Shown: positions 22,336 to 33,928, numbered from the stretch's first letter. The stretch is 64,000 nucleotides of DNA from Prorocentrum cordatum (GCA_963575745.1 CAUYUJ010009768.1:270914-334913); one strand, 5' to 3'. The notes: generated by a model from the letters alone, not told the origin. Numbers and translations are program-made.

Positions 22336-22984
22336 GGCGGGTTCCTCTCGCGCGCCCGCGCAGCTTCGCCTCGCCCGCGCGCGCGACACGAAGGAAACGA
22401 AACGACTTCCCGGTTGGGGGCCCCCGTTCCCCACTGCGATCCCACTCCCCAACTTCCGATCGACAGCACTGGCCCACAGTATTGCCATGGTCGACGCCCT
22501 GTTTTGCGCTGATTCTCTGTCTTGCCGACCACTGTCTCAAGAACCCCCTACCGTCCTCTGCCCATGGGCCCCTTGGACCGCCTAGAGGCATAGGGCCAAC
22601 CAGGGGCGCTCGGGGAGCTCCCTTGGAACCCTCCAGTGGCCCTCTTGGGGCTCTCCGGGGAGCCCCCCGGGGCTGCGCAGAGCCCTTCTTAGGCGGCGGA
22701 GGTAGCGCAAGCCAACGAATGCACGCCCGGAGGTGACGTGCTGAGCGGCAGCGTTTTCCGGCGAACGCCTAAATACAACTTATTCACTGTATCCGATGAT
22801 TGCATAATTGCTACATATTGCAATGCGTCGCAGCACAATGCCCCCCCCCCCCCCCTAACCCCCGAGGGGCCACGCCACATCCACCGACCCAACGATGGTG
22901 AGCCCCCTCTGGGCATCAAAACCCCCCTAACCGATGAAAAACGAATGATTTGGGGCCCGTGGCCCTCCCGGGGGCCCGAGAGGG

Positions 22985-23265
22985 CTTCAAAATAGCTCGC
23001 GGCGGGCTCTAGACGGCACGCGACGGCCCCGAGACGGCCCAAGATCGCCCCAAGAGGGCCCAAAAAGCGCCCAAGACGGCCTGAGGGCTCCCAGAGGAGC
23101 CCCATGAGCGCCTCCGCAAGCCCAAATCATTGATTTTCCGAAGGTGTTGGAGGACTTTCGCGTTCTCATTTTTTCTGTTCCCGACGGCCCAAGCAGCCTC
23201 TCAAATCTGCCCACGACGGCTCAAGAAACGCCCGAGAGGACCCCAAGACGGCCCCAGACTGGCTT
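22985..23265 (+). repeat. 'CCAAGA' repeat block inside the retroelement remnant
   Basis: CGAGACGGCCCAAGATCGCCC-like units surround an AT-richer core at 23,120-23,185 (CCCAAATCATTGATTTTCCG ... TTTTCTGTTCCCGACGGCCC) that matches the core at about 4,888-4,960. It interrupts the minus-strand coding-like text. Confidence 0.65.
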
Positions 23266-23455
23266 TCGGGCCCCGACTAAACGAATGTCGACGCTGAGCC
23301 CTCACAGGCGCCCTGACTTTCTAGCTCCAACAAAACCAGCAGCGACGCAGAGCCCAGTCGGGCGTTCCGACTTCCGAAGCCGTGGGGGCGCGAGGCGGGG
23401 TCTGGGCTCGAGGAGCGCCCAGCCGCCGCCGATCCTGACCCTCGAACCGTCGGGC

Positions 23456-23874
23456 CTAAGCTTCGGCCCCGCCCGGCGGCGCCCCCGTCATGGACCCGGC
23501 CCTGAGCTGCTTCGAGGAGTCGAGCAACTGATGCTGCGCGCCAGCGTTGGAAGCCTCGACGCGCATCTGCATCGGCCCGCAGTCGCACGCGAACGAGATC
23601 CTAGAGCGGCGGACTTGCATGCAGAACGTCTCGTTGGCGATGGCCGGGTCGCCCTTCTTGAACTGGTCCATGTACTGGTTCAGCGCGGCGCGGTTGACGG
23701 CCCGATGCGCTCTCCCTGCTGAACGACCCTGCCAACCAGCGCTTGCCGAATATGCCGATGAGGGACGCCAAGCGCGTCCAGCTCGGGAATGGGCTGCTGC
23801 TCACGAAGCTGCTGCTGGTCGTCGCGACGGACGCAGTTGGCTTCGTCCACGTAGTACTTGACCGTCGCCCTCAT
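23456..23874 (-). pseudogene. Coding remnant in two frames, unassigned
   Basis: The upstream frame (23,680-23,874) reads MRATVKYYVDEANCVRRDDQ and PIPELDALGVPHRHIRQALV. The downstream frame (23,456-23,671) reads MDQFKKGDPAIANETFCMQV, RISFACDCGPMQMRVEASNA and GAQHQLLDSSKQLRAGSMTG. Both are protein-like and in line, and a shift near 23,675 joins them. The family is not recognised. Confidence 0.35.
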
Positions 23875-24229
23875 GGCCTTGCACCAGGACTGCGCGAACG
23901 AGCGCGGGGAAAAGGGCCTTGATTAGCTCGACTGGGAAGCTTCTTCGCCTAGGCCCATGACATCGCTGGCGCTGAAGTCCGCGCGTTGCGTCGGCGTTTC
24001 GGAAGAGCTGGCTGAGCGCGTTCGAGACGCCCTGCTGGTGGAGCCCCTGCGGTGCCAGCTGCTGCTGAGGCCGCGGCGGCGGCGGCGGCCGCCGCCGCCT
24101 GGGCGCCCAGGCCATGCGCCAGCAAAGCGGGGCGGGCGTCGCGGGGGAGGCGCCCGCCGCGGCCTCGGCCCCCCGCTGGCCGGCGCCTCCCGCGGCGGCC
24201 CCGCGCGCCCCGGTCGCCGCTGCGAGACC

Positions 24230-24545
24230 GCGGCGCTACGTCGAGCGCTGCGGGCGGCTGGCTGAGGACACGAGACGCCAGGTCCATCCCACTCGGTCGA
24301 GACGAGGTCTGGCGGCGAGGGCGCGCGCGCCTCCCGAATGCGCCGCTGGAGCTCGGGGGGGGAAGCAAGCTGGTAGAACCGCCTCGAGCCCAGTGGCGTG
24401 CCATCGACGAATCCCTGGAACGTGGTCACTAAATCCTGGCAGATGGGGCAATGGAGGTCCTCGGGCTCTTGAGCGGGAGGTGCGCGGGGGCGCTGATTGC
24501 AAAGACATCGGCCATATCGTAGAGACTGAACAACATGACGCCCAG
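24230..24545 (-). pseudogene. Coding remnant with C-x2-C near its start
   Basis: Part of a longer minus-strand frame (23,923-24,993). The best section reads EPEDLHCPICQDLVTTFQGF (Cys codons at 24,439-24,450), then GSRRFYQLASPPELQRRIRE. The remainder of that frame is Arg/Pro/Gly-rich with an alanine-coding GC tract at 24,070-24,100 and is unconvincing. Confidence 0.3.
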
Positions 24546-24625
24546 CGGTGACCTGACTCCTGAACGTGGACATGCAGCGCGGGCGTCGATTGGCGATGAC
24601 TAACAGGCGTGCAGGAACTCGACGC

Positions 24626-25201
24626 TTATGATTCGGATGGTGACGCGGGTGAGCTGCGAGGGCCCAGCGACTGTAGAACGTCACGCCACGCTTGCCGCCC
24701 TCCCTGTCTGTCACCAGGCAACTCACAGACGCACTCCTGGAGGGGTTCGACAAAGGCGCCCGTCGTGCCCCCAGGGATGCCTCTGTTGGAGCCTCGGAGC
24801 TCAGCGACCTGCGATGGGAGACGGGCGAAGATATCCCTCGCTGCGCACGCGGCCAAGAAGTCCTCGCCTCCACGCGAGTAGCGAAGCGCCTGTACATCGC
24901 GCTCGGCTTGGAGCGCGCACTGGTCGGCAGTAGCGGCGACTCTGCCGCCCGCGCAGCAGGCGGGCCCCTCGCCCAAGCCCTCCAACGCGCCAAGAGGAAC
25001 GGTGAGAGGCTGCGCGCTGTCTTCGGGGAACCTCGTAAATCTCTGCCACGGTCGTAGACGCCGCGCGAGAAGCTCTGATTTTCGAGTCGGCGATGCTACG
25101 GTGTTTGCCAGGCGGGCCCTTTCCGCGAGCGACCAATTCTTGGGCCCAGTGCCAGGCGGGGCCTCGGGGTCCAGGTTCTGGGCGTTTGTCTCGGAGCACA
25201 A
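24626..25201 (-). pseudogene. Coding remnant, strand ambiguous
   Basis: The minus frame reads KNWSLAERARLANTVASPTR and CALQAERDVQALRYSRGGED. A plus frame using exactly the same triplets (24,692-25,057) reads ELSDLRWETGEDIPRCARGQ and VAKRLYIALGLERALVGSSG. G/C at codon positions one and three is about equal, so composition does not decide. The context favours minus. Confidence 0.25.
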
Positions 25202-25246
25202 CTCGAGCGAACCCTATGGCGACGGCGCCCAAGTGCCACGGGCCCA

Positions 25247-25882
25247 TCAAAGGCCGCTGCCAAGATCGCGCCCTTGAGCGCCATCCTCTCGAGGCGAATC
25301 GATGCGAAAGCCCCCAGAATCTTCCAGGTCTCCTCTGCGCCGCCCTCGCGGCCCCCACCCCCCTCTTGATCCCCGCCCCGCCCTCAACCGCAAGCTGCCC
25401 CATCCCCCCCGAGGAGAGAGCCCCAGACGACGCAACTCCAGGAAGGGGAACTGTCTTGGAAAGAAGGCCCCGAGAAGCCGCGCGGGCCCCAGGGCCAACC
25501 ATGACGGGCATGCAATTCTCCATCTAAGTTTTGCGCGAAGCCGCCCCCCTCGGCCAGCTCCCGACGTCAGATGGCATTCGACTTGGGGGTTCTTGACTCC
25601 GCCTCCAGCGACTTCGGGCGAAGGAGGGAAGTCGCCTGATGGACGTCGCCAGCGCAGTCGCGCATCGAAGACGTCATGCACTCCGTCGGCGAGGGCGCAT
25701 TCCATGACGCTGGCCGCGCGCGCCAGCGGGGCGCGCGCCTCCAGGGCCTCGCAGTAGACTGTGGCTTCGTCGCTGCTCAGCTGAACCCTCCAGGACTCGG
25801 CCAGTCGCAGGAAACCGCGCGCGATGAGCTCGCGGGCGCCCCCACCCCATCCCTGACCCACGTCGCGGCTGATATTGCCCAA
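25247..25882 (-). pseudogene. Coding remnant, unassigned
   Basis: The best part is its start: ARELIARGFLRLAESWRVQL, then SSDEATVYCEALEARAPLAR and VMECALADGVHDVFDARLR. The second half becomes Gly/Arg-rich and doubtful. It lies just downstream of the endonuclease region on the same strand. In a LINE this interval would be linker or reverse transcriptase, but no RT motif is visible. Confidence 0.3.
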
Positions 25883-26251
25883 ACTGCTCCCCCGCCCTGA
25901 TCTCCATCACTGCTTCTCGGTGCCTCGGATGCAGGAATGCTCGATCCTGCGGGCAGGACGCAACTGACGCCACTTCGCGAGCGAGGCGCGCGTGGTCCGT
26001 CGAGGGGGCGGCAGGGAAGCCCGAGCTGCTTGAGACGCCAACCGCTTTAGCAGCAGTATGAGCGTTTCGACGACATCGATGCGCAGCGCACCCGCGCGCG
26101 CGAGAGGTAGAGGCGGGCTCCGTGATCCAAGATAGAGCGCCCGATGCCACGCCTGCCCAAACGGACAAGGAACGTGCAAGTTTGCGTTCGAGGAACGCTT
26201 CAGTCCTGGCTTCCAAGTAGGGGGCCAGCGGCCCCCGTTTCACGTCCGCTG

Positions 26252-27275
26252 TCAGCTCTGGTAGGACGGCCTCTCTGATGTCATGGACGAGTTGTCCTCA
26301 CGGAAGGCCGGGGTCCACGCGGTTCGTCTCGCGCTCCCAGGCGGCCTGCGAGGCCTCGAGCAGCCTCTCCAGTTCGCCCAAGATCGGCGCCCCAGTGCCG
26401 TCGAACTCGAGCAGTCGGGGGACCTGATCCTTTTTTCCCAGGCAGGGCCAGCACTGGGCCCAGGCGGCGCCTGAAGTTCCTGCCTGACTTGCCAGAGAAG
26501 CGGAGCATGATCGCGTGACTTGCAATCTGGGATGGCATGTAAGTCCCGCGTGGCGTTGCGGAGGGCCCTGCATCGCACGGTGGAGGCGAAGGCCTCCGAC
26601 GGCGCGAAGCTATGATCTGGCGATCTCTGCGTGTCAACTCCGAAGTACGTGGGTCCAACAGGGAAGAAGGTGTCGATCGCGGCCATGCTCTCCATCGCCA
26701 GGAGCCGCCGCAGCTCGAGGGATACCTCGTTCTCGATGGCGCACGCGTAGGGCCCCAGGCGCTGCTGGTCCGCTGTGGGCGTGGCGATCGCGTGACCTGT
26801 GCGCCAGAGTCCGAAGCCGCAGTTGCAATATGTTCCGGTGGTGACAAACGAGCGCTCCTTGGCCTCTTGCACTGACTTGTGAAGCCAAGCTGCGAGGCGC
26901 TTGCCATGTCCGTCTCTAATGTTACAGGCCCATGCTGCTGCGTGGTGGAAAAGATGCCGCGAGGATGGTGACGTCGAATGGCCCAGACCGTATCCTCACC
27001 ATGCCGCCACGTCCAGCGAGCTCTCCAGGAGGATGCCGCAAGTCCACGACGTGGCAAGGTCTGACGGCGCGAAATCGTAAAAGGATCGAGCAGCCCGCGC
27101 TCTTGTTGGTGCAGCGGCCTCTTTCCCACCCGAAATCGTAGACTGTGTGGTACTGTGTGTGACGCATCGTAATCGGCTGCCGTAGCTTCTGCCGCTGAGT
27201 CGTCGCGGGGCACCCGACGATGTCTGCAAATTTCAGCCTCTCGGACATATACTCGGCCCTCCACGTACCTATCAT
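26252..27275 (-). pseudogene. LINE-type AP endonuclease (EEP family) domain, frameshifted
   Basis: In non-LTR retrotransposons this domain nicks the target DNA to prime reverse transcription. Frame 1 (26,922-27,275) reads ADIVGCPATTQRQ, corresponding to the 'IVGxQGT' strand of the fold, then YHTVYDFGWERGRCTNKSAG and GELAGRGGMVRIRSGPFDVT. After a frameshift near 26,900-26,930, frame 2 (26,252 to about 26,930) carries GKRLAAWLHKSVQEAKER, then AMESMAAIDTFFPVGPTYFG, SPDHSFAPSEAF (the position of the usual SRIDY motif, changed) and IPDCKSRDHAPLL, with the terminal Asp-His pair that closes EEP active sites. Domain order and spacing match dinoflagellate LINE N-termini as I know them. The first ATG (27,275) is near the edge of the GC-rich block. 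Inactive because of the frameshift and altered SRIDY. Confidence 0.72.
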
Positions 27276-27284
27276 ACGTTGAAG

Positions 27285-27515
27285 GTTTACAGCACGAAAA
27301 TCAAGAGAGATATCAATATGATGGTAGTCGAAAGTGTGGGAAAAAATCTGGATGCGCCCCCCCTGGCTCGGGAGCGGTTGGGGAAACCTCCGACACGTGG
27401 GGGCGGCCCTGTGCGCGCGGGGGCCCGGGCAATGGGCTGGGAGTAGGGAGGAGGGAGGAGGAGGGAAGGAGAAGGAAGGAGGAAGAAAGGGAGGAAAAGG
27501 AGGGAGAACAGGAAG
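27285..27515. other. Short unassigned interval
   Basis: A boundary region between the retroelement remnant and the GAC tract; purine-rich from 27,440. Confidence 0.35.
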
Positions 27516-27524
27516 ACGACAACA

Positions 27525-27558
<34 letters not shown>

Positions 27559-27590
27559 ACCCGATCACGACAACAACGACGACGACGATC

Positions 27591-27628
<38 letters not shown>

Positions 27629-27651
27629 CACGACAACGACAACGACGACGA

Positions 27652-27688
<37 letters not shown>

Positions 27689-27690
27689 AA
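27516..27690. repeat. (GAC)n microsatellite
   Basis: GAC triplets with AAC and GATCAC interruptions. Confidence 0.95.
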
Positions 27691-27955
27691 CACGGCGACG
27701 ACGACGGCGCTGGCGCCGGCGCGAACCAAGGCGGCAGCGGAGACGACTTCGACGAACGACCGCCTCTGGGGGGGTGGGGGGGCCGCCTCGCGCGCGCGCC
27801 CGCGCCGCCCGAGCAGGCCAGCGGCCACGAAGCCCAGAAGGGAGCCCAGCAGTGCCTGCGCCGAGCCTGGCAGCGGCCGCCGCCGCCAGCGCTGGTGGTG
27901 CCGTCATCGGCGTCGCCGCCAACGTGGTCGTCGCCGACGCCTCCTCCGCCTACCC
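27690..27955. other. GC-rich unassigned sequence
   Basis: Ala/Arg/Pro-coding in most frames through composition alone; no recognised gene. Confidence 0.35.
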
Positions 27956-29115
27956 CTTGGTCCTCGTCCTCCTCCTCCTCCTCCTCCTCCTCCTCCTCTC
28001 CCCTCCTCTCCTCTCCTCCTCCTCCTCCTCTAATGCGCCTCGCTCGTTTTCTCTCTCCTCCCTCCTCCTCCTCCTCCTCCTCCTCCTCCTCCTCCTCCTC
28101 CTCCCTCCTCCTTCCCTCCTTCCTCCTCCTCCTCCTCCCTCTCTTCTCTCTCCATCCTCCTCCTCCTCTTCCTCATCATCATCCTCCTCCTCTCCTCCTC
28201 ATCCTCTCCTCCCCCTCCCTCCTCCTGCTCCCCGCCGGCTCATCTGCCTCCTCACTCCTGCCTCATCCCTTCTCCCCCTCCCTCCTCTCTCCTGCCTCTT
28301 CTTTCCCGTCCTCCACCTCCTCCTGGCTACCTCCTCTTCCTGCTCCTCCGCCTCCCTCCTCCTTCCCTCCCCCGCTCAGCTTTCCTCCCGGCTATCCCCC
28401 TCCTCTCCTCCTCCTCCCCTCCTCCCCTCCTCCTCCTCCTGCTCCTCCTCCTCCTCCGCCCTTCCTCCTCCTCTCCTCCCTCTCCTTCTCCTCCTCCCCT
28501 CCTCCTCCTCCTCCTCCTCCTCCTCCTCCCTCCCTCCTTCCCTCCTCCCGCTTCCTCCGCATCCTCCTCCTCCTCCTCCTCGTCCTCCTCCTCCTCCTCC
28601 TCCTCCTCCTCTCCTCCTCCTCCTGCCTCCTCTCCCTCCTCCTCCCCTCTCTCCTCCTCCTCATCTCCCTCATCATCATCATCATATCATCATCCTCATC
28701 AGCATCAATCATCATCATCATCATCATATCCCTCCTCCTCCTCCTCCGCCTCCGCCACCTCCTCCTCCACCTCCACCTCAACCCTCCTCTATCCTCCTCA
28801 TCATCATCATCATCATCCTCCTCCTCATCCTCCTCATCCTCCTGTCCTCTCCTCCTCTCCTCTTCTCTCCTCTCCTCTCCTTCTCTCATATATCCTCCTC
28901 ACCTCTCCTCTCATCCCCCTCTCCTCTCCTTCTCCTCTCCTCCTCTCCTCCTCTCCTCTCATCCTCCTCCCATTCTCCTCTCCTCCTCCGCTCCTCCTCT
29001 CCCTCCTCCTCCTCCTCTCCTCCCCTCCTCCTCTCCTCCTCCTCCTCCTCCTTCTCCTCCTCTTCTTCTTCTCTTTTCCTCCTCCTCTTCTCCTCTTCTC
29101 CTCTTCTCCTCTTCG
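27956..29115 (+). repeat. Long (CTC)n tract with a CAT insertion
   Basis: About 1.15 kb of CTC/TCC/TCT triplets, with CAT/ATC triplets at 28,665-28,730 and 28,800-28,820. The 541- and 449-residue Ser/Pro/Leu frames on plus and the Glu/Arg frames on minus are repeat translations. Confidence 0.95.
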
Positions 29116-29129
29116 CCTCTTCTCCTCTT

Positions 29130-29490
29130 CCCTCTTCACTTTTTTCGTTTTCCCTCTCGGCTGGCCGGCTCTCATTTTTTTCCCTTTCGGCCTCTGTGCG
29201 CCCAAGTTGCGAGGATGTCTCGAGTGGTGGCCCCCGAGCTTTGAGGATGTCTCGAGCGACGGCCCCCGACTTCTGAGGATGTCTCGAGCGAAGTCCCCGG
29301 AGTTGCGTGGATGTCTCGAGCGGCGGCGCTGGAGTTGTGAGGATGTCTCGAGCGGCGGCGCCGGAGTCGCGAGGATGTCTCGAGCGGTTTTTCCCCCTAC
29401 ACTTTTCCCCCCCCTCTCGACTGGCCCGCTCGCACTTGACTTTTTCCCCTTTCGGCCTCTGTGCGCCTGAATTGTGGGTATGTCTCGGTC
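29130..29490 (+). repeat. 32-bp tandem repeat (6 copies) between two copies of a T/C-rich leader
   Basis: GAGGATGTCTCGAGCGxCGG units begin at 29,211, 29,243, 29,275, 29,307, 29,339 and 29,371, exactly 32 bp apart. A leader ending TTTCGGCCTCTGTGCGCC precedes the array (about 29,180-29,203) and recurs at about 29,450-29,467. Confidence 0.85.
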
Positions 29491-29750
29491 GGTGGCCCCC
29501 GCATCGAGGATGCCACGAGCGACGGCCCCCTGTTGCGAGGATGTCTCGAGCGACTGGGGGACCTTGGGAAGCTTCTGCGAGGCCCCCGGGGAGCCCCCGG
29601 GAAGCCGGCCGCTGAGAGATCCTCGGCCCTGGGGCAGAGCCCCTGGATGTCACGAGCGACGGCCGCCTGTTGCGAGGATGTCTCAAACTGGGGGGCCTCG
29701 GGAAGCTTCTGGGAAGCCCCTGGGGAGCCCCTGGGGATTGGGAGGCCCAT
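29490..29750 (+). repeat. Scattered 32-bp-type units plus a duplicated GGGAAGCTTCTG segment
   Basis: GAGGATG(T/C) units continue at irregular spacing. GGGAAGCTTCTG(C/G)GA and a downstream GAGCCCC occur at about 29,567 and 29,699. Confidence 0.55.
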
Positions 29751-29824
29751 GACAGAGGCCTTCCTGCAATGCATTGCAATCGACAGCCGACCGCCCGCTG
29801 CCCGCCGGCCCCCCGAGCCCTTGT

Positions 29825-30310
29825 CCAACACAACACCCATGTGCTCAACAACCTCCGTCTCCAACACAACACCCATCTATTCAAGAGCTTCCCTCTCCAA
29901 CACAACACCCATCTACTCCACAGCCTCCCACACCACCCTGCCTCCCACTCCAACACAACGCCCACATACTCAACAGCTTCCCTCTCCAACACAACACCCA
30001 TCTACTCAACAACCTCCCTCTCCAACACAACGCTCGTGTGTTCCGCAGCCTCCGCTGCAAGAGATGCCTCTCAAGAGGTCGATTAAAGACCCAACCCCGC
30101 CCGCCGCACGCCGACCGTTGCCCGCCGACCGCCCGCCGCCCACCGCCCGCGGCCCCCGATGCCCTGTCCAACACAGCAGCCATGTACCCAACAGCCCCAA
30201 CAACCTCCGTCCATCTACTCCACAGCTGCCCTCTCTGGCGCAACACCCATTTACTCAACAACCTCCCACACCCATCTGCTCAACAGTCCCCCTCTCCAAC
30301 TCAACACCCA
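29825..30310 (+). repeat. 36-bp minisatellite in two blocks
   Basis: CCAACACAACACCCATCTAC followed by TCAACA(A/G)CCTCCCTCT, starting at 29,825, 29,861 and 29,897 and continuing to about 30,040; a second, looser block covers 30,168-30,310. Since 36 is divisible by three, each frame encodes a 12-residue unit such as SNTTPIYSTASL, explaining the open frames. Both blocks follow a CCGACCGCCCGC leader (29,787 and 30,124). Confidence 0.75.
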
Positions 30311-30335
30311 TCATCAGCATCATCATCACCATCAG

Positions 30336-30382
<47 letters not shown>

Positions 30383-30480
30383 GTTTCACCATCATCATCG
30401 TCATCATCATCAGCAACATCAGCACCAGCATCATCACCATCACCATCACCATCTTCATCAGCATCATCATCATCATCCCC
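30310..30480. repeat. (CAT)n microsatellite
   Basis: Pure at about 30,337-30,380, then imperfect. Confidence 0.95.
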
Positions 30481-30487
30481 ATCATCC

Positions 30488-30585
30488 CCCGCATCCTTCT
30501 CCTCCTCCTTCACCTCTCTCTTCCTCCTCCTCCACCTCCTCCTCCTCCTCCTCCTCCTCCTCCTCCTCCTCCTCCTCCTGCGTCT
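30488..30585 (+). repeat. (CTC)n microsatellite
   Basis: CTC triplets directly after the CAT tract. Confidence 0.95.
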
Positions 30586-30890
30586 TGCTCCTCATGCTCG
30601 TGGCTGTAATGTTTGGATTGGGGAGGAGCCGCGCGCGCTGCCCCAAGGGGGGGGGGCGCCTCCCGCGCGCTCCCAGGCCGCCGACAAGTGGTTCCACGGC
30701 GGGAGGGGGCGGTGAAGGCTGTCGTCCTGGGGATCGCCGCCGGCGCCGTTCTCATTGCCGCCTTGCCGACCGTACGTCCATCTGCGTCCTCGTCCTCGAC
30801 GTGGTCGTGCGACGGCGTCGTGGCCGCCGCCTCCTCGTCGTCGTCATCCATCATTCCCGTCGTCCGTTGTTATCGTCGTCGCCCTCCTCC
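30586..30890. other. GC-rich island between microsatellites
   Basis: About 300 bp of non-repeat sequence with no recognised gene. Open frames on plus read through from the flanking repeats. Confidence 0.35.
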
Positions 30891-30897
30891 ACCTCTC

Positions 30898-30943
30898 CTG
30901 CTCCTCCTCCTCCTCCTCCTCCTCCTCCTCCTCCTCCTCCTCC

Positions 30944-30989
<46 letters not shown>

Positions 30990-30990
30990 T

Positions 30991-31039
<49 letters not shown>

Positions 31040-31165
31040 GCAGCAGCATCATCATCATCATCACCACCACCACCACCACCATCATCATCATCATCGTCAA
31101 AAGCACATCAACATCACCGTCGTCGTGTTCGTCGTCGTCATCATCCTCAGTATAATCATCATCAT

Positions 31166-31215
<50 letters not shown>

Positions 31216-31250
31216 ACATAATCATAATCAGCAACACCATAATCATAATC
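30898..31250. repeat. Compound (CTC)n-(CAT)n microsatellite
   Basis: CTC to about 30,945, then an abrupt change to CAT with CAG and CAC patches to about 31,210. Confidence 0.95.
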
Positions 31251-31399
31251 ATTAGCTCGTTCCTCATCCTCCTTGTCGCCATCTTCCTCCTCCTCAAAGA
31301 AGTCGTCGCCAACATCATCATATCATACGCCCTCCACACCGTTCTGCCGGCGGTTGGGTTTGCGGACGAGCGAAATTCACTCGTCAATGGCAAGATATC

Positions 31400-31437
31400 A
31401 TCACCTACAGCATGGTCGTCATCATCGCTATCATCAT

Positions 31438-31468
<31 letters not shown>

Positions 31469-31586
31469 AGTATCATCATAATCATCAACAGCATCATCAG
31501 CATCATCATCCAGATCATAATCACAGTCGACATGATCAGAATCAGCCTCATCATCAGCATCATCATCCTTATCATAATTGTCGTAG

Positions 31587-31674
<88 letters not shown>

Positions 31675-32288
31675 GGTCGTCATCATCATCAACATCATCA
31701 TCGTCATCATCACCAGAAGTATCAGTATCATCATCATCATCATCATCAGCAGCAGCATCATCAGCAGCAGCAGCACCATCAGCATCATCGACATCACGAT
31801 CGAAATTATCGCCACCAACATCATCTCCGACATCCGCATTAGCCCTATCATCATCGTCAGCAGCACCACCTGTATCATCATCATGATCATCATCAGCAGC
31901 AGCAGCATCATCACCGACATCATAAGCATTATCATCATCAGCATCATTATCGTCATCATCATCATCAGAATTGTCATCATCATCAGCATCATCACCAGGA
32001 TCATCATCGTAATCACCACTAGCATCATCAGAAAAAAACGAAAGTCATCATCATCAGCAGAATCATCAGCAGCATGAAAAAAATACCCATCATCAACATC
32101 ATCACCACCATCATCATCATGTTCATCATCATCAGTATCACCACCATCATCACCATCATCATCAGCATCATCCCCAACAACATCAGAATCAGCATCGTCG
32201 TTATCATCAGTATCATCATCATCCGCATCATCACCATCAGAATCATCATCATGATCATCATGATCACCACCATGACCATCACCATCAC

Positions 32289-32338
<50 letters not shown>

Positions 32339-32805
32339 GCATCATCACCATGAACATTCATCATTATCGTTGTCCGCCCCCTCCTCCTCCTCCTCCGACT
32401 GTTCACCTCCATCATCATCGGCATCGTCATTGTCATCGTCATCATTGTCGTCATCCCCCTAATCATCATCAGCAGCATCATCATAAGCATGAGCAACAGT
32501 ATCGACACCATCATCGCAATCATCATCATCATCAGCATCATCATCATCCGTAGCCTCATCATCCTCAATCTCGTTCATCGTAATCAGCATCATCACCAGA
32601 ATCGTCACCTCATCATCATCGTTGTTATCGTCACCCTCATCATCATCATCACCATCATCATCAACAGCAGCATCGCCATCACCGTGATCATCATCAGCAT
32701 CACCATCATCACCATCGTCATAAGCATCATCATCATGATCATCATCGACAGCAGCATCAGCACCATCATCATCATCATCATCAGCAGCATCAGCATCAGC
32801 ATCAG

Positions 32806-32847
<42 letters not shown>

Positions 32848-33387
32848 CATCCGCGTCAGCATCAGCATAAACATTCGCCTCAGACTCAGCATCAGCATCA
32901 TCATCGCCATCGTCAGCATCAGAATCGTCGCCGTCGTCATCGGCATCACCGTCAGCCCCACTAGCCCTGTAATCATCATCTCTATCATCATCATCAGTAG
33001 CATCATCATCAGCATCATCACAATCATATCTACCATCATCATCATCATCCTCAGCATCGCCATCATCAGCCTCATGAGCACCCTCATCACCATCAGCAGT
33101 ATCATCATTAGCATCAACATCGTCATCGTCATCATGACGACCAGCATTGCCGTCATAAGCCTCAACATTAGCATCATAATCGTCAGCTTCATGACCAGCA
33201 GCATCACAATCATCATCAGCAGCAGCATCACCAGCATCAGCATCAGCCTTACAATCATCCCCCTCCTCCGCCTCCTCCACCTCCTCCTCTTCATCCGCCT
33301 AATCGTCATCAGCCTCATGGCCCTCAACACCCTTCATCGTTACCAGCAGCATCATCAGCCGCATGATCACACTCATCACCAGCGTCG

Positions 33388-33457
<70 letters not shown>

Positions 33458-33586
33458 GATGACCAGCATCAACAGCATCATCGGTATCATCAGTATCATC
33501 ATCAGCATCATTTGCATCGTCAGCATCAACATCGTCATTAACATCGTAGGTATCGTAATCATATGCATCATCAGCATCATCATTTG

Positions 33587-33629
<43 letters not shown>

Positions 33630-33897
33630 GTCAGGTCATCATCAGCAGCATCGTCATCATCAGCGTGATCATCATCAGCATCATCCTCGTTGCCCTCCTC
33701 CTCCGCATAATCATCATCAGAATCATCACCAAGCCAGCAACATCGTCATCGCCATCGCCATCGTCATCGTCAACACCATCATCATAATCATCATCGCTAA
33801 CAACATCGTCGTCGTCACCATCATTATCAGCAGCATCATCATGATCACCATCATCAGCAGCATCATCATTAGAATCATCCTCATCACCACCATCACC

Positions 33898-33928
<31 letters not shown>

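Larger units (their letters stand above)
17605..27280 (-). mobile_element. Degenerate retroelement-like coding region, about 9.7 kb
   Basis: A GC-rich, microsatellite-poor block with abrupt edges. Its minus-strand start carries a LINE-type AP endonuclease (26,252-27,275), and coding-like minus-strand pieces continue to a stop at 17,605. No frame stays open for more than about 350 residues, so it is broken by many frameshifts and stops, and a 'CCAAGA' block (22.99-23.26 kb) interrupts it. I did not find a reverse transcriptase core (no YADD/FADD-like box that I trust). It may therefore be several nested or mosaic elements, or an endonuclease remnant next to unrelated degraded genes. Confidence 0.45.

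Noticed and set aside
22740-22860. Low-GC patch with a C15 run as a promoter or origin
   Set aside because: No motif beyond composition; dinoflagellate promoters are not defined well enough to call by eye.
17605-27280. Reverse transcriptase domain downstream of the endonuclease
   Set aside because: I looked for the usual FxDD/YxDD box and the preceding conserved stretches on minus and found none I could defend.
27651-29276. 541- and 449-residue Ser/Pro/Leu frames resembling a wall or mucin-like protein
   Set aside because: Translation of the CTC tract. No stop is possible in CTC/TCC/CCT triplets, and there is no non-repeat domain.
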